Shown here piece after piece: positions 7,970 through 8,024 of a stretch of DNA of 8,024 nt. Under the pieces are notes generated by a model. That model was not told the origin of the DNA. It searched no databases and was given only the letters and a program-made list of their open reading frames with translations. Position numbers and translations under genes: made by a program. The DNA is from Dysgonamonadaceae bacterium (GTDB taxonomy: Bacteria > Bacteroidota > Bacteroidia > Bacteroidales > Azobacteroidaceae): the NCBI GenBank assembly GCA_031276105.1, contig JAISNS010000145.1, positions 1 to 8,024 on the forward strand, read 5' to 3'. Within the stretch, counting starts at the first letter, position 1, and the number at the start of each line of letters is the position of its first letter.

Positions 7970-8002
7970 CAAATTTACATGAAAATTTCCAATATACAAC
8001 AA
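7970..8002 (-). promoter_or_regulatory. Bacteroidota-type housekeeping promoter for prfA and following genes
   Basis: On the minus strand, TAAATTTG (7977-7970) is an exact match to the Bacteroidota -7 consensus TAnnTTTG. A TTGTTG (8002-7997) lies 19 nt upstream, at the expected place for the -33 TTTG element. Transcription would begin near 7963, leaving a leader of about 20 nt before the prfA ATG. No riboswitch-sized leader or attenuator fits in this space. It is the only good promoter seen in the window, so it probably drives prfA-pyrF-HD and possibly the lipid A genes. The match is seen in sequence; activity is inferred. Confidence 0.65.
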
Positions 8003-8024
8003 GTGGATAAAAAAACCATGGCAA

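Overview
This window looks like chromosomal housekeeping DNA from a member of the Bacteroidota, probably order Bacteroidales. The main grounds are the single-chain LpxC-FabZ fusion (a hallmark of that phylum), a TAnnTTTG-type promoter ahead of the first gene, little sign of Shine-Dalgarno sequences before the starts, and moderate GC content. I cannot name the genus from sequence alone.

All eight supported protein genes lie on the minus strand and are tightly packed. They read from the right edge to the left: prfA (peptide chain release factor 1), pyrF (OMP decarboxylase), a COG1078-type HD-domain phosphohydrolase, lpxD, lpxC-fabZ, lpxA, a small acidic protein resembling the pRiA4b ORF-3 / 'IS1096 passenger TnpR' family, and miaA (tRNA A37 dimethylallyltransferase, cut off by the left edge). 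Gaps are 16 nt, a 22-nt overlap, 49, 14, 1, 34 and 67 nt, which fits one or two polycistronic units. A good Bacteroidota promoter sits just upstream of prfA. A weaker candidate at the end of the HD gene could give the lipid A genes their own start. No terminator, RNA gene, mobile element or CRISPR array was seen. The longest stretch without a gene is the 81 nt upstream of prfA.

Functionally, the centre of the window (lpxD, lpxC-fabZ, lpxA) encodes the first three steps of lipid A synthesis, plus the fatty-acid dehydratase that competes with LpxA and LpxD for (R)-3-hydroxyacyl-ACP. lpxB is absent from the window. The right part handles translation termination, UMP synthesis and probably nucleotide turnover. 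The left part holds a tRNA modification enzyme and a protein of unknown role.

I found no convincing novel system. The points most worth a second look are the LpxC-FabZ fusion with near-zero spacing to lpxA, the unexplained acidic protein in the operon, the overlap of the HD phosphohydrolase with pyrF, and a His-to-Glu change at a conserved LpxA active-site position.
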